Source: Bacillus sp. 103mf (lineage in GTDB: Bacteria > Bacillota > Bacilli > Bacillales > Bacillaceae_G). From it: 64,000 nucleotides of DNA. Shown in pieces: positions 54,039 to 63,207 of this stretch (the first letter of the stretch is position 1; every line of letters starts with the position of its first letter). The position numbers and the translations under genes were made by a program. A model generated the notes under the pieces. That model was not told the DNA's origin. It searched no databases and saw only the letters and a list, made by a program, of their open reading frames with translations. The stretch is taken from positions 62,001 to 126,000 of the forward strand of contig NZ_FPAF01000008.1 in assembly GCF_900116295.1 (NCBI RefSeq), read 5' to 3'.

Positions 54039-54752
54039 ATGGTTCAAGATATAAAAACACGTGTTAAAAGCTTAAATTGGGATTCAATTCAAAACGAATT
54101 AGATGAGCAAGGATTTGCAAAGCTTCCAGCAATATTAACAAAAGATGAATGTGACTTCTTCATAGAACTTTATAGTGAAGAAGGATCATACAGAACGACA
54201 ATCAATATGACGAGATATCGTTTTGGGAATGGGGAGTACAAATACTTTTCCTATCCATTACCCAAAATCATCCAAAGTTTAAGAGAATCCTTTTATCCAG
54301 AGTTGGCTAAAACAGCAAATCGATGGTTGAGTTATTTAAAGAAACCAGAACAGTTTCCAGATCATCTTCAAGATTTTTTGAAAACATGTGAAGAATATGA
54401 ACAAACTAGACCAACACCCTTAATTTTAAAGTATGAAAAAGGCGGGTTTAATTGCTTGCACCAAGATTTATATGGAGACGTATTTTTCCCATTTCAAGTA
54501 GTGTTTGTATTAAATCAACGAGATAAAGACTTTTGCGGTGGAGAATCCCTATTAGTGGAACAAATTCCTCGTGCTCAGAGTAGGGGGCATGTGATTACTT
54601 TGGAACAAGGTGGTGCGCTGATCTTTCCTACTAACCATAGACCTGCTCTAGGTAAAAAAGGATATTACAAAAATACGGTTCGTCACGGAGTAAGTACGGT
54701 TACTTCTGGAGAACGATACGGTCTTGGAATCATTTTTCATGATTCCAAGTAA
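54039..54752 (+). CDS. 2-oxoglutarate/Fe(II)-dependent oxygenase
   Basis: 237 residues, cytosolic. The iron triad appears as CLHQDLYGD (HxD near 146) and VRHGVSTV (distal His), with an Arg about ten residues on for 2-oxoglutarate (GERYGLG). It belongs to the COG3826-like group, not the classic AlkB family. In an ada-alkA setting, oxidative removal of alkyl groups is a reasonable inference. AGGAAGGG precedes the ATG. adaA follows after 88 nt. Confidence 0.82.
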   Translation: MVQDIKTRVKSLNWDSIQNELDEQGFAKLPAILTKDECDFFIELYSEEGSYRTTINMTRYRFGNGEYKYFSYPLPKIIQSLRESFYPELAKTANRWLSYLKKPEQFPDHLQDFLKTCEEYEQTRPTPLILKYEKGGFNCLHQDLYGDVFFPFQVVFVLNQRDKDFCGGESLLVEQIPRAQSRGHVITLEQGGALIFPTNHRPALGKKGYYKNTVRHGVSTVTSGERYGLGIIFHDSK

Positions 54753-54760
54753 ATATTAAA

Positions 54761-54784
54761 TTTCAATATCTTGCTATTTCATTC
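54761..54784 (+). promoter_or_regulatory. Candidate AdaA operator, site 2
   Basis: TTTCAATATCTTGCTATTTC plus ATTC, 57 nt before the adaA ATG. See site 1 at 53941 for the match. Position is typical for an activator bound just upstream of a promoter. Confidence 0.55.
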
Positions 54785-54840
54785 CTAGAATTGTACATTC
54801 TGAATTTATAGGGAGTATATTGTAAGGAGAGGTGAGATAA

Positions 54841-55461
54841 ATGCCGGATAGTATCAATAATGAATTACAAGAGAGCCATGATCATAGAATTTTGAATGAC
54901 GTGGACATGATGACAAATGAAAAGTGGCAAGCAATTATAGACAATGATGCTTCGTACAATAATCAATTTTTCTATGCTGTAAAGACCACAGGGATCTTCT
55001 GTAAACCGTCATGCAAATCTCGCGTTCCGAAAAAAGAAAATGTACGTATTTTCCCAAACGCAGAACAAGCTCTCCGTGCAAATTTTCGCCCTTGTAAACG
55101 TTGTAAGCCTACTAATGTGAGATTGCCTGATAATGAATGGGTGATACTTATCACAGAATACATTGATAAAAATTTTACAGAAAAATTAACTCTAGAAACG
55201 CTATCAGATATTGCTCACGGGAGTCCCTATCATTTGCATCGAACGTTTAAAAAGATTAAAGGCATCACGCCAGTTGAGTATATACAACAGGTTAGATTAA
55301 ACGCGGCTAAAGAGTATTTGATTCAGACAAATAAAGCGATTGCGGATATCGCCATATGTGTGGGTATGGCTAACACGCCCTATTTTATTACCTTATTTAA
55401 AAAGAAAACCGGACAGACGCCAGCACAATTTCGTCAAATGAGCAAAATGGAGGAAATGTAA
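54841..55461 (+). CDS. adaA: AdaA: methylphosphotriester acceptor and transcriptional activator
   Basis: 206 residues. The N-terminal zinc domain keeps all four Cys: FCKPSCKSR and FRPCKRCKP. The first takes methyl from phosphotriesters, which turns the protein into an activator. The C-terminal AraC-type double HTH (HGSPYHLHRTFKK, YIQQVRLNAA, FKKKTGQTP) binds DNA. GGAGAGG precedes the ATG. One nt before adaB, so an adaAB operon. It probably controls the whole island via the two shared sites. Confidence 0.93.
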   Translation: MPDSINNELQESHDHRILNDVDMMTNEKWQAIIDNDASYNNQFFYAVKTTGIFCKPSCKSRVPKKENVRIFPNAEQALRANFRPCKRCKPTNVRLPDNEWVILITEYIDKNFTEKLTLETLSDIAHGSPYHLHRTFKKIKGITPVEYIQQVRLNAAKEYLIQTNKAIADIAICVGMANTPYFITLFKKKTGQTPAQFRQMSKMEEM

Positions 55462-55462
55462 A

Positions 55463-55996
55463 ATGGAAACAAAGAATAAACCAACCGTTTATTGGTCTTT
55501 ACTAAAGTTTAAGGATTGGAAATTTTATATTGCTTCAACCTCTAAGGGTCTATGCTATGTAGGTTCACAGAACAAACCATTCGAAGAATTGTGCGAATGG
55601 GCTAAGAAACGCTTTCCAGGAAGTCCTCTTATTGAAGATGGTGAAAAGCTTGAACCTTATGCGGTTGAAATCACCCAGTATCTAGAAAGAAAAAGGAAAA
55701 CCTTTACTGTTCCATTTGATTATAATGGGACAGCATTCCAGCTTGCAGTCTGGAACGCACTTTGTGAGATTCCATACGGACAGACGAAGTCCTATTCCGA
55801 CATTGCAAATTATATAAATAAACCAGCAGCTGTTCGTGCTGTAGGGGCAGCCATCGGAGCTAATCCAGTATTAATCACCGTACCGTGTCATCGTGTAGTA
55901 GGAAAGAATGGATCATTAACTGGCTATCGTGGCGGATTAGAAATGAAGACACTGCTTTTGGATCTGGAAAGACAAGCTTCTTCCAGCAATGAGTGA
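55463..55996 (+). CDS. adaB: Methylated-DNA--protein-cysteine methyltransferase
   Basis: 177 residues. Suicidal O6-methylguanine repair: acceptor motif PCHRVVG near 144, with helix-turn DIANYINKPAAVRAVGAAIG and GYRGG after. GGAGG in the end of adaA serves as ribosome site. Would also be called ogt. Operon partner of adaA. Confidence 0.93.
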   Translation: METKNKPTVYWSLLKFKDWKFYIASTSKGLCYVGSQNKPFEELCEWAKKRFPGSPLIEDGEKLEPYAVEITQYLERKRKTFTVPFDYNGTAFQLAVWNALCEIPYGQTKSYSDIANYINKPAAVRAVGAAIGANPVLITVPCHRVVGKNGSLTGYRGGLEMKTLLLDLERQASSSNE

Positions 55997-56032
55997 TTAT
56001 TGCCGTACAATGAAGGAAAAGGAGGTTCCGTC

Positions 56033-56851
56033 ATGAAAAGTGAATTGTTCTATAAAAACCCGAAAACCATTCTTAATAAAGGTACAGGCTTTCTTTCTGG
56101 ATATACTCATTCACTAAATCCTTATACAGGCTGTTCATTTGGGTGTTCATATTGTTATGTACGCCAAATGCCTGTATCCCTTTTTCGAGAAGGGGAATGG
56201 GGAAATTGGGTCGATGTTAAAAATGGAGCTGCGAATTTACTAAGCAAGGAGCTTCATCGTGCCAAAGCCAAAGGGAATGTAACCATTTTTATGTCATCAA
56301 GCACAGACCCGTATCAACCAGTAGAGTATAAGGAAAAAGTAACGCAATCTCTACTAAAGGTTATGGTAGAAGATCCCCCTGACTTCTTATTAGTACAGAC
56401 GAGGAGCCCGCTTGTAAGTCGAGATATCGATTTGCTGCAGCATTTAAAAGATAGAGTCCGGGTAAGTATGACAATTGAAACGGATTCGGAAACGATACGT
56501 AAACATTTTACTCCAGAGGCACCTCCTATTCAGGCACGCTTTAAGACATTGGAAAAATTAGTGGATGCGGGAATACCGACCCAAGTGGCGATAGCACCCA
56601 TATTACCGAGTGGGGAATATTTTCCTGAGAAATTGAAGCCATTCGTCGATCGGATATGTATTGATGACTACTTTATGGGCGATGGCAGTGGAGGAAAACG
56701 GACGAGAAAACTTGGAATTGAAAAAAAATACGCCCAACTTGGTTTAGAAGAATGGTATGGACCGCAAGTTATTAAAAAAGTATATAACAGATTTATAGAA
56801 ACCTTTCCGGAAAATCAGGTTTATGTGAGCCAGACAGGGTTCGAACCGTAA
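56033..56851 (+). CDS. SPL-family radical SAM protein
   Basis: 272 residues. The cluster motif CSFGCSYCY (CxxxCxxC) is near residue 39, after GTGFLSGYTHSLNPYTG. Matches the COG1533 family related to spore photoproduct lyase, which repairs UV dimers. True SPL is longer and has an extra C-terminal Cys; none is seen here at the expected place, so the reaction may differ. ATG 56033 follows AAGGAGG; the longer start is not used. Gap of 36 nt to adaB. Confidence 0.84.
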   Translation: MKSELFYKNPKTILNKGTGFLSGYTHSLNPYTGCSFGCSYCYVRQMPVSLFREGEWGNWVDVKNGAANLLSKELHRAKAKGNVTIFMSSSTDPYQPVEYKEKVTQSLLKVMVEDPPDFLLVQTRSPLVSRDIDLLQHLKDRVRVSMTIETDSETIRKHFTPEAPPIQARFKTLEKLVDAGIPTQVAIAPILPSGEYFPEKLKPFVDRICIDDYFMGDGSGGKRTRKLGIEKKYAQLGLEEWYGPQVIKKVYNRFIETFPENQVYVSQTGFEP

Positions 56852-56870
56852 AAAAATAGGAAGTAATTGC

Positions 56871-57164
56871 ATGTATAAAGATAATGAGAAAAGTGCTGAA
56901 AATAGAAAAAAGACATTCACCCTGTTGGGTGCCGATATGCATCCATATCAAAGTGATACACCGGGTATTTTTGGTGGGTATCGACTGAGTAAATTATATG
57001 GAAGATTAGATTGTCCCTCAGCGCTTAGAGCTATAGCAAAAGGTGGATACGTTAAACATCGCGTGTTTTTTGCCGATGAACAGACGGCTATATCGGCAGG
57101 TTTTAGACCATGTGCAGTTTGCATGTCTGAAAAATATGCACGATGGAAGAAAAAGAAAAGATAA
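56871..57164 (+). CDS. Ada-type metal-binding domain protein
   Basis: 97 residues. RLDCPSALRAIAKGG, KHRVFFADEQTAI and FRPCAVCM are the zinc-domain pattern of Ada N-termini without HTH or methyltransferase domains. Ligands may be three Cys and one His rather than four Cys. It could be a stand-alone phosphotriester acceptor or sensor. 19 nt after the radical SAM gene, so co-transcribed. Confidence 0.8.
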   Translation: MYKDNEKSAENRKKTFTLLGADMHPYQSDTPGIFGGYRLSKLYGRLDCPSALRAIAKGGYVKHRVFFADEQTAISAGFRPCAVCMSEKYARWKKKKR

Positions 57165-57169
57165 GAGGT

Positions 57170-57471
57170 GCTGTATTTCTTTTCTCTACTTCACTATCCG
57201 CTTGTTCAATCGACTCCCCTCCACCTTTTTTGCTTTTCGATTTTGTTTGTATCCGTTTTGCCTTCTCCCAAGGAGGTACCTCTTCTTTCTTCGTAGGAGT
57301 TTCAGGAACCTCCCATCCATCCGTAATATGCGGCCGCTCTTATTTCAATAATTCTTTCAATATAGTTTGCGTATATAGCGCACCGCTTGCTATAAACACA
57401 GCAAGTAATAAACAAATACTAACTAAAAGCATCTGAAATACAAAACGCTTTCGTTTATATATCATACTCAT
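57170..57471 (-). pseudogene. Broken third gene of the MoxR-DUF58 operon
   Basis: ATG 57471 begins MSMIYKRKRFVFQM and a single membrane helix, then a stop at 57340 after 43 codons. The same frame continues as protein-like sequence (ERPHITDGWEVPETPTKKEE, PPWEKAKRIQ) to about 57170, where the repair island starts. Position after moxR and DUF58 suggests a transglutaminase or DUF4129-type protein whose rest was lost on island insertion. The shorter 43-codon membrane protein might still be made. Confidence 0.55.
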
Positions 57472-57515
57472 GTAGGATCAATAACAATAAAAACTATTGA
57501 TTATCCCCCTCTACT

Positions 57516-58616
57516 TTATTTCACCACTTGCAGCCATCCCCCATGTTTTTCAGGTGGATTCCCTATAATAATCGGAATTGCTCCAGCCTCTTGCTGGCGG
57601 AAACCTGTTTGATAAAAAAAGGAAGAAGATAACGGAACATCTCGATCTGTTAAGGACGATAATAATTGTAATGTTTTGTGCAATTGTTTTCGGTATTTAC
57701 CAGCCGTTATATGGACAATTCCGTTTTCACACATACTATTCACCCATAGTTCAAAGGAACAATCTTGCGCTATTAGTTCCCGGCAAACGCCCGCTGTTAC
57801 TTCGATTAAATACTCTATATCAGTACGCAGTGTATAACCCGTTGAACCTAATACATTTAAATAGACCGCATACCGATCACCTTGCGTATATTCATACTTT
57901 TTTGCACTTAATACACCTGTTTTGGCAGTGGCTCCCCAATGAATGGCACGAAATGACTCCTGTTCGTATGCCTTTACTCCAATGATTTTCGTTTCATCAT
58001 AAAGAGGCGAAACAGCTGCAGTGCGAAATCCGTGCTTCCAGCTGTTTGTTTCCGGAATATTTACTTTGACAATGCGAGGATATATACGAAAGCACGGCAT
58101 ATTCTCTTTCCTTATTGGGATGTGAATGGTAATAAGATGAAATGGATCAGACAGAATGATTTCGGCTTCTTGCCAGCTATGTAGTCCTCTTTGCTGTGCT
58201 GATACATGTAAATCTATGTCTAACGTTTCCTGTTTTTTCAGCTGCAAAGGAATACGATAAGAATGAACAGATTGCTCTAATTCTCCTTCTAACCATTCCC
58301 ATTTCATCTGTTCATCTGAGCGAAACCGAAAGGCAACTTCAAAAATCGGCAGTTTTGTTGGATTTACAATACGTACACGGCAATACCCGGTCTCATCAAT
58401 AAAGAGACGTTCATGTTGTTGTGTTATTTCACAATATATTTGTGAAGCTTTCCGAACATACCAATGAGCAAAACTAACCATAAGCAAATAGAAAAAAGCA
58501 AGTACAAACAGAAAGAAATGTTGTACAAAGAGCCACATTAGTATTGTAATAAAGACGCCGATCCCTGCAACATACGTTTCTACAAACGGACGTTTCATTA
58601 TTAATTTCTCTTTCAT
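57516..58616 (-). CDS. DUF58-domain protein
   Basis: 366 residues. Two hydrophobic helices at 13-55, then a beta-rich region and the DUF58 motif SFRAIHWGATAKTGVLSAKK. The family acts with MoxR ATPases in wall- or envelope-linked complexes; the exact role is unknown. It starts at 58616, overlapping the moxR stop as ATGA. Confidence 0.86.
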   Translation of the reverse strand: MKEKLIMKRPFVETYVAGIGVFITILMWLFVQHFFLFVLAFFYLLMVSFAHWYVRKASQIYCEITQQHERLFIDETGYCRVRIVNPTKLPIFEVAFRFRSDEQMKWEWLEGELEQSVHSYRIPLQLKKQETLDIDLHVSAQQRGLHSWQEAEIILSDPFHLITIHIPIRKENMPCFRIYPRIVKVNIPETNSWKHGFRTAAVSPLYDETKIIGVKAYEQESFRAIHWGATAKTGVLSAKKYEYTQGDRYAVYLNVLGSTGYTLRTDIEYLIEVTAGVCRELIAQDCSFELWVNSMCENGIVHITAGKYRKQLHKTLQLLSSLTDRDVPLSSSFFYQTGFRQQEAGAIPIIIGNPPEKHGGWLQVVK

Positions 58617-59542
58617 ACATTCTCCACTGGAACAGCTACTTGCTCCAAAATCTCTTTCATTACATATGCTTTCGTCGTTTTCATATCTCCTTCAATACTA
58701 AGAGTTAATCGGTGAGCACAAACCGGCTCTGCTAGCGTATAAAAATCATCAGGTGTACAAAATTCTCTTCCCTTTAATAGCGCACGGGCTTGTGCTGCTT
58801 TCATAAAAGCTAATGAACCACGCGGGCTCACCCCGATTTCAACGAGTTCATGCTGACGTGTCTTTTGCACAATATCCAATAAATAATCTTCCACTTCTTC
58901 ATGAATTTCCACCTGCTTTGCTTTTTCTTGTAGAGAAAGAATATCCGCAAGAGACACAACACTTTGTAAGCTGCGCAGCGGGTCTTGCTGGCGGAAACGC
59001 CGTAACATCTCCTTTTCGTGCACTCGACTTGGGTATCCTTGCCTGATCGTTAATAAAAAGCGATCTAACTGCGCATCGGGAAGCGGAAAAGTACCGGCAG
59101 ACTCTAGCGGATTTTGCGTAGCAAGTACAATAAACGGCTGCGGCAATACATGCGTCTCCCCAGCAATCGTAACGGTACGCTCCTCCATTACTTCTAATAA
59201 AGCAGACTGTGTACGCGGAACGGCACGATTAATTTCATCGACTAACACGATATTAGCGAAAATCGGCCCCATCCTCGTTTTAAAATCAGATTCTTTCATG
59301 TCGAAATACTCTAAACCTACTACATCTCCTGGCAATGTATCTGATGTAAACTGTACACGCTGAAATTTTCCATCTATACTTTTCGCAAGACTTTTCGCTA
59401 ATGACGTCTTCCCCGTTCCTGGAACATCTTCTAATAAAACATGTCCATTTGCTATTAATGCAATCATCGCTAAATCAATAACCTCTTCTTTTCCTACAAT
59501 CACTTGCGAGACATTTTTTCGAATTCTTTCTAAAATTGACAT
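58613..59542 (-). CDS. MoxR-family AAA+ ATPase
   Basis: 309 residues. Walker A DVPGTGKTSLA near 38-48, Walker B ILVDEINRA near 105, sensor 1 ATQNP, sensor 2 GVSPRGSLAFMKAA. It is a chaperone-like ATPase that partners the DUF58 protein. GAGGG precedes the ATG. Upstream lies the thrS leader, in divergent orientation. Confidence 0.9.
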   Translation of the reverse strand: MSILERIRKNVSQVIVGKEEVIDLAMIALIANGHVLLEDVPGTGKTSLAKSLAKSIDGKFQRVQFTSDTLPGDVVGLEYFDMKESDFKTRMGPIFANIVLVDEINRAVPRTQSALLEVMEERTVTIAGETHVLPQPFIVLATQNPLESAGTFPLPDAQLDRFLLTIRQGYPSRVHEKEMLRRFRQQDPLRSLQSVVSLADILSLQEKAKQVEIHEEVEDYLLDIVQKTRQHELVEIGVSPRGSLAFMKAAQARALLKGREFCTPDDFYTLAEPVCAHRLTLSIEGDMKTTKAYVMKEILEQVAVPVENV

Positions 59543-59714
59543 ACCCTCTTCATCCTTTCTCTTCCTATAGATAATTTTCTGTTTTTTCTGATATTTATTT
59601 GTAGTATAGCAAAATTCATGTACTAACTCCTTATTTTTTTGAGATTTTTTGTAAAATAAGTTTTCTTCTTACATATACTGAATTATAAAAAATACAATTC
59701 ATTCCAAAAAAACA

Positions 59715-59744
59715 TTTGCAAAAATAATTTAAATACTGTATATT
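59715..59744 (+). promoter_or_regulatory. Candidate thrS promoter
   Basis: TTGCAA (59715-59720), 18 nt, TATATT (59739-59744), with TG in extended -10 position nearby. Just upstream of the first T-box. Confidence 0.55.
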
Positions 59745-59778
59745 ATGAATCAACATACTAATGCTATAAAAAAGCAAC

Positions 59779-60019
59779 GAAAAGGACACGAGATATTCTT
59801 ACGGTTTTACAGAGAAGGAAGAATTGCTGAGATCTTCCTAAACGCAGGAGAATATACTTACCACCTTGGAGCTGTATTGGGGAAACAGAGTATCCAATGC
59901 CGTAGACGCTACGTTACAGCGAATGGAGCCATCGACGCTTTTTTAAGTACGATGGGAATCTGGGTGGAACCACGGGTTTTAACGCACTCGTCCCTGTTTT
60001 AGGGATGAGTGCGTTTTTT
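59779..60019 (+). promoter_or_regulatory. T-box riboswitch (Thr), copy 1 of 3
   Basis: Contains GGACACGAGATATTC, the Stem I region with ACC in AATATACTTACCACCTTGG as likely Thr specifier, the T-box GGGTGGAACCACGGG, and terminator AACGCACTCGTCCC/GGGATGAGTGCGTTTTTT. Together the three copies give stepwise control of thrS by uncharged tRNA-Thr. Confidence 0.92.
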
Positions 60020-60050
60020 ATTTTCTTAATTCCATATAACAATTAGCTAT

Positions 60051-60292
60051 GAAAAGGACACGAGATATTCTTACGGTTTTACAGAGAAGGAAGAGTTGCT
60101 GAGATCTTCCTAAACGCAGGAGAATACACTTACCACCTTGGAGCTGTATTGGGGAAACAGAGTATCCAATACCGTAGACGCTACGTTACAGCGAATGGAG
60201 CCATCGATGCTTTTTTAAAGTACGATGGGAATCTGGGTGGAACCACGGGTTTTAACGCACTCGTCCCTATTTTAGGGATGAGTGCGTTTTTT
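60051..60292 (+). promoter_or_regulatory. T-box riboswitch (Thr), copy 2 of 3
   Basis: Starts 272 nt after copy 1 and differs at only a few bases (GAGTTGCTGAG, an extra A before GTACGATGG, CCCTATTTT in the terminator loop). Motifs otherwise identical. Confidence 0.92.
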
Positions 60293-60323
60293 ATTTTCTT
60301 AATTCCATATAACAATTAGCTAT

Positions 60324-60565
60324 GAAAAGGACACGAGATATTCTTACGGTTTTACAGAGAAGGAAGAATTGCTGAGATCTTCCTAAACGCAGGAGAATAC
60401 ACTTACCACCTTGGAGCTGTACTGGGGAAACAGAGTATCCAATACCGTAGACGCTACGTTACAGCGAATGGAGCCATCGATGCTTTTTTAAGTACGATGG
60501 GAATCTGGGTGGAACCACGGGTTTTAACGCACTCGTCCCTGTTTTAGGGATGAGTGCGTTTTTTT
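60324..60565 (+). promoter_or_regulatory. T-box riboswitch (Thr), copy 3 of 3
   Basis: 273 nt after copy 2, again nearly identical, with the terminator ending 24 nt before the thrS start. The near-identity of copies points to recent or gene-converted duplication. Confidence 0.92.
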
Positions 60566-60589
60566 ATATTATGAAATGGAGTGATAATG

Positions 60590-62512
60590 ATGAGTAACAA
60601 AATGATTCAAATTCGTTTTCCAAATGGTCGTGAACAGGAGTATATGAAAGGAACTACATTAGAGGCAATTGCAGAATCAATTAGCCCTGGATTAAAAAAG
60701 AAAGCTATTGCCGGAAAAGTGAATCAGCAACTATTTGATTTACGCAGAAGCATACAAGAAGATGCAGAAATTGAGATTTTAACTTTAGAATCAAAAGAAG
60801 GCTTAAACGTAATGCGACATACAGCAGCCCATATATTAGCACAAGCCGTTAAAAGAATACACGGCCACATCAACTTAGGCGTTGGCCCTGTTATTGAAAA
60901 TGGATTTTATTATGATACGGATCTTCCAAATAGTATTGCAGTTGAAGAGTTAGTTCATATTGAACAAGAAATGCAAAAAATTATTGATGAAAATTTGGAA
61001 ATTCAACGAATTGAAGTAAGCCGCGATGAAGCAAAGCAAATATTTGAAGAGCTCGGTGACCATTTAAAACTAGAGCTATTACAAGATATCCCTGCTGATC
61101 AAAACATAACTCTTTACAAACAAGGTGAATTTTTAGACTTATGCCGCGGACCACATTTACCATCTACTGGTTTTATGAAAGCTTTTAAATTAACAAATGT
61201 TTCAGGAGCATATTGGCGCGGTGACAGTAATAACCAAGTCCTTCAAAGAATATATGGGGTTGCCTTCCCTTCTAAAAAGGAACTAGATGAGTATGTAATC
61301 TTTTTAGAAGAAGCCGCAAAACGCAATCATCGTAAATTAGGTAATGAATTGGAATTATTTATGTTCTCTGAAGAAGCGCCAGGAATGCCATTTTATTTAC
61401 CAAAAGGACAAATTATCCGAAATGAAATGGAAGCTTTTTTAAGAGGGATTCAACAAAAGCGTAATTATCAAGAAGTTCGTACTCCTTTTATGATGAATCA
61501 AAAACTATGGGAAAACTCCGGTCACTGGGACCATTATAAAGAGAATATGTATTTCACAGAAGTGGATCATGGAAAATTTGCCTTAAAGCCAATGAACTGC
61601 CCTGGCCACATGCTAATGTTTAGAAATAAACTGCACTCTTATCGTGATTTACCCGTTCGAATGGCTGAATTTGGGCAAGTCCATCGTCATGAATTTAGCG
61701 GTGCTCTAAATGGACTTCTTAGAGTTCGTACATTCTGTCAAGATGATGCCCATATTTTTGTAACACCTGAACAAATTGAAAATGAAATAAAAGAAGTGAT
61801 TGATTTAATCGATTATGTATATCGTACATTCGGTTTTGAATATGAAGTTGAGCTCTCTACAAGACCGGAAAATTCAATGGGAGACGACGAGTTATGGAAC
61901 AAGGCGGAAGGCGCCCTGCAAAATGTACTAGAACAACTAAATTTCCGCTATAAAATTAATGAAGGTGACGGAGCGTTTTACGGTCCAAAGATTGACTTTC
62001 ACATTAAAGATGCTTTAAATAGAAGCCATCAATGTGCAACTGTACAGCTCGATTTCCAAATGCCGGAGAAATTTAACTTAAGCTATATTAATGAAAAAAA
62101 TGAAAAGCAACGTCCTGTTGTTATTCACCGTGCTGTATTCGGTTCACTTGACCGTTTCTTCGGAATCTTAATCGAACATTTTGCCGGAGCATTCCCAACA
62201 TGGTTAGCTCCCGTTCAAGCGAAAATCATTCCTGTATCTGCCGAAGTACATGAACAATACGCAAAAGAAATAGAAGAAAAGTTAAAAGATGCTGGAGTGC
62301 GAGTAGAACTTGATCTTCGCAACGAAAAACTTGGTTATAAAATGCGAGAAGCGCAAGTTCAAAAAATCCCATATGTCCTTGTTGTTGGCGATCAAGAAGC
62401 CGAGCGTAACGAAGTAAACATTCGAAAATACGGAGAACAACAATCTAAAGCTGTACGATTTGACGAATTCTTTGCAAATATTCAGCAGGAAATTCAAAAT
62501 AGAAGGTTATAA
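60590..62512 (+). CDS. thrS: Threonyl-tRNA synthetase
   Basis: 640 residues. N-terminal TGS domain (MIQIRFPNGREQEYMKGTT), editing domain with HTAAHILAQAV (HxxxH) and the late CRGPHLPSTG, class II core with MNCPGHMLMF, RMAEFGQVHRHE (motif 2), and C-terminal anticodon domain. GGAG with 8 nt to ATG 60590 decides the start; two earlier starts are too close. Controlled by three T-boxes, as described for thrZ of B. subtilis, so it may be the inducible paralogue of that type. Confidence 0.93.
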   Translation: MSNKMIQIRFPNGREQEYMKGTTLEAIAESISPGLKKKAIAGKVNQQLFDLRRSIQEDAEIEILTLESKEGLNVMRHTAAHILAQAVKRIHGHINLGVGPVIENGFYYDTDLPNSIAVEELVHIEQEMQKIIDENLEIQRIEVSRDEAKQIFEELGDHLKLELLQDIPADQNITLYKQGEFLDLCRGPHLPSTGFMKAFKLTNVSGAYWRGDSNNQVLQRIYGVAFPSKKELDEYVIFLEEAAKRNHRKLGNELELFMFSEEAPGMPFYLPKGQIIRNEMEAFLRGIQQKRNYQEVRTPFMMNQKLWENSGHWDHYKENMYFTEVDHGKFALKPMNCPGHMLMFRNKLHSYRDLPVRMAEFGQVHRHEFSGALNGLLRVRTFCQDDAHIFVTPEQIENEIKEVIDLIDYVYRTFGFEYEVELSTRPENSMGDDELWNKAEGALQNVLEQLNFRYKINEGDGAFYGPKIDFHIKDALNRSHQCATVQLDFQMPEKFNLSYINEKNEKQRPVVIHRAVFGSLDRFFGILIEHFAGAFPTWLAPVQAKIIPVSAEVHEQYAKEIEEKLKDAGVRVELDLRNEKLGYKMREAQVQKIPYVLVVGDQEAERNEVNIRKYGEQQSKAVRFDEFFANIQQEIQNRRL

Positions 62513-62518
62513 TACAAA

Positions 62519-62575
62519 AAGAAACCGCAAGAAGGCCAAGAGATATAATTTGAACCTTTTTGCGGTTTCTTCTAT
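62519..62575 (+). terminator. Terminator after thrS
   Basis: AAGAAACCGCAA (62519-62530) pairs with TTGCGGTTTCTT (62560-62571), a 12-bp stem with a 29-nt loop. Confidence 0.8.
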
Positions 62576-62641
62576 TTGCTAAGATTGTTTCATATTTTTG
62601 ATGCTCCTTATTCCACTAAAGCGCCTGTTAGTTCAAGAAGA

Positions 62642-63151
62642 TTAATTGTTATTTTTATAGTAGAAGATGGTAGCAGCTAATTCACCATTTTTAGATTTCG
62701 CATAGTTAGGAATCCGTCCAGCTTGAATATAACCTAATGAAGTATATAGTTTATTGGAAGGGTCTCCTTCTCTTGTATCAAGAACTAATAATGACCTATC
62801 CTTCTGTTTTGCTATTTCTTCAGCCCTTTGCATAAGTAAACGACCAATACCATTACGTCGATAATTAGGGTGTGTCATTAATTTTGCGATTTCAGCTCTA
62901 TGGCTTCCATTCTGCTTCGTCGATAATTGTAACTGTACACTTCCAACAATTTGATTGTTTAATTTAGCAACAAATAAAATCACTTCGGGGCTAAGAACGG
63001 TTTCCCAGTACTTCTCTGCATCTACTTTTCCTATTGGTGGTAAAAATCCAATCGAAGCCCCATCTTCTACGACCTTTATTAAAAGTTCCGAAAGCTCATT
63101 AAGATGTTCTTCAATTAAAAATAATTGTTCAATTTTCACATCAATATCCAA
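62642..63151 (-). CDS. GNAT-family N-acetyltransferase
   Basis: 169 residues. Motif A AKLMTHPNYRRNGIGRLLMQ (R-x-x-G-I-G) near 100-119, then LLVLDTREGDPSNKLYTSLGY. A TTG start at 63151 has AGAGGTG 6 nt upstream; the GTG 9 nt earlier is part of that site. Substrate unknown. Confidence 0.84.
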   Translation of the reverse strand: MDIDVKIEQLFLIEEHLNELSELLIKVVEDGASIGFLPPIGKVDAEKYWETVLSPEVILFVAKLNNQIVGSVQLQLSTKQNGSHRAEIAKLMTHPNYRRNGIGRLLMQRAEEIAKQKDRSLLVLDTREGDPSNKLYTSLGYIQAGRIPNYAKSKNGELAATIFYYKNNN

Positions 63152-63207
63152 GACAATCACCTCTATTTTAAATTAGCAGTTAAATAAAGTAAAACTTCCA
63201 TCAGCCC

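Noticed and set aside
57143-57436. 97-codon plus-strand ORF after the Ada-type zinc gene
   Set aside because: The opposite strand encodes a recognisable membrane protein start and continuation with lysine-rich sequence; no ribosome site on the plus strand.
59745-60002. 85-codon plus-strand ORF in the thrS leader
   Set aside because: It coincides with the first T-box; the sequence is explained by RNA structure and has no ribosome site.
59779-60565. Three tandem repeats as a CRISPR or satellite array
   Set aside because: Units of about 272 bp each contain a complete T-box and terminator; there are no spacers.
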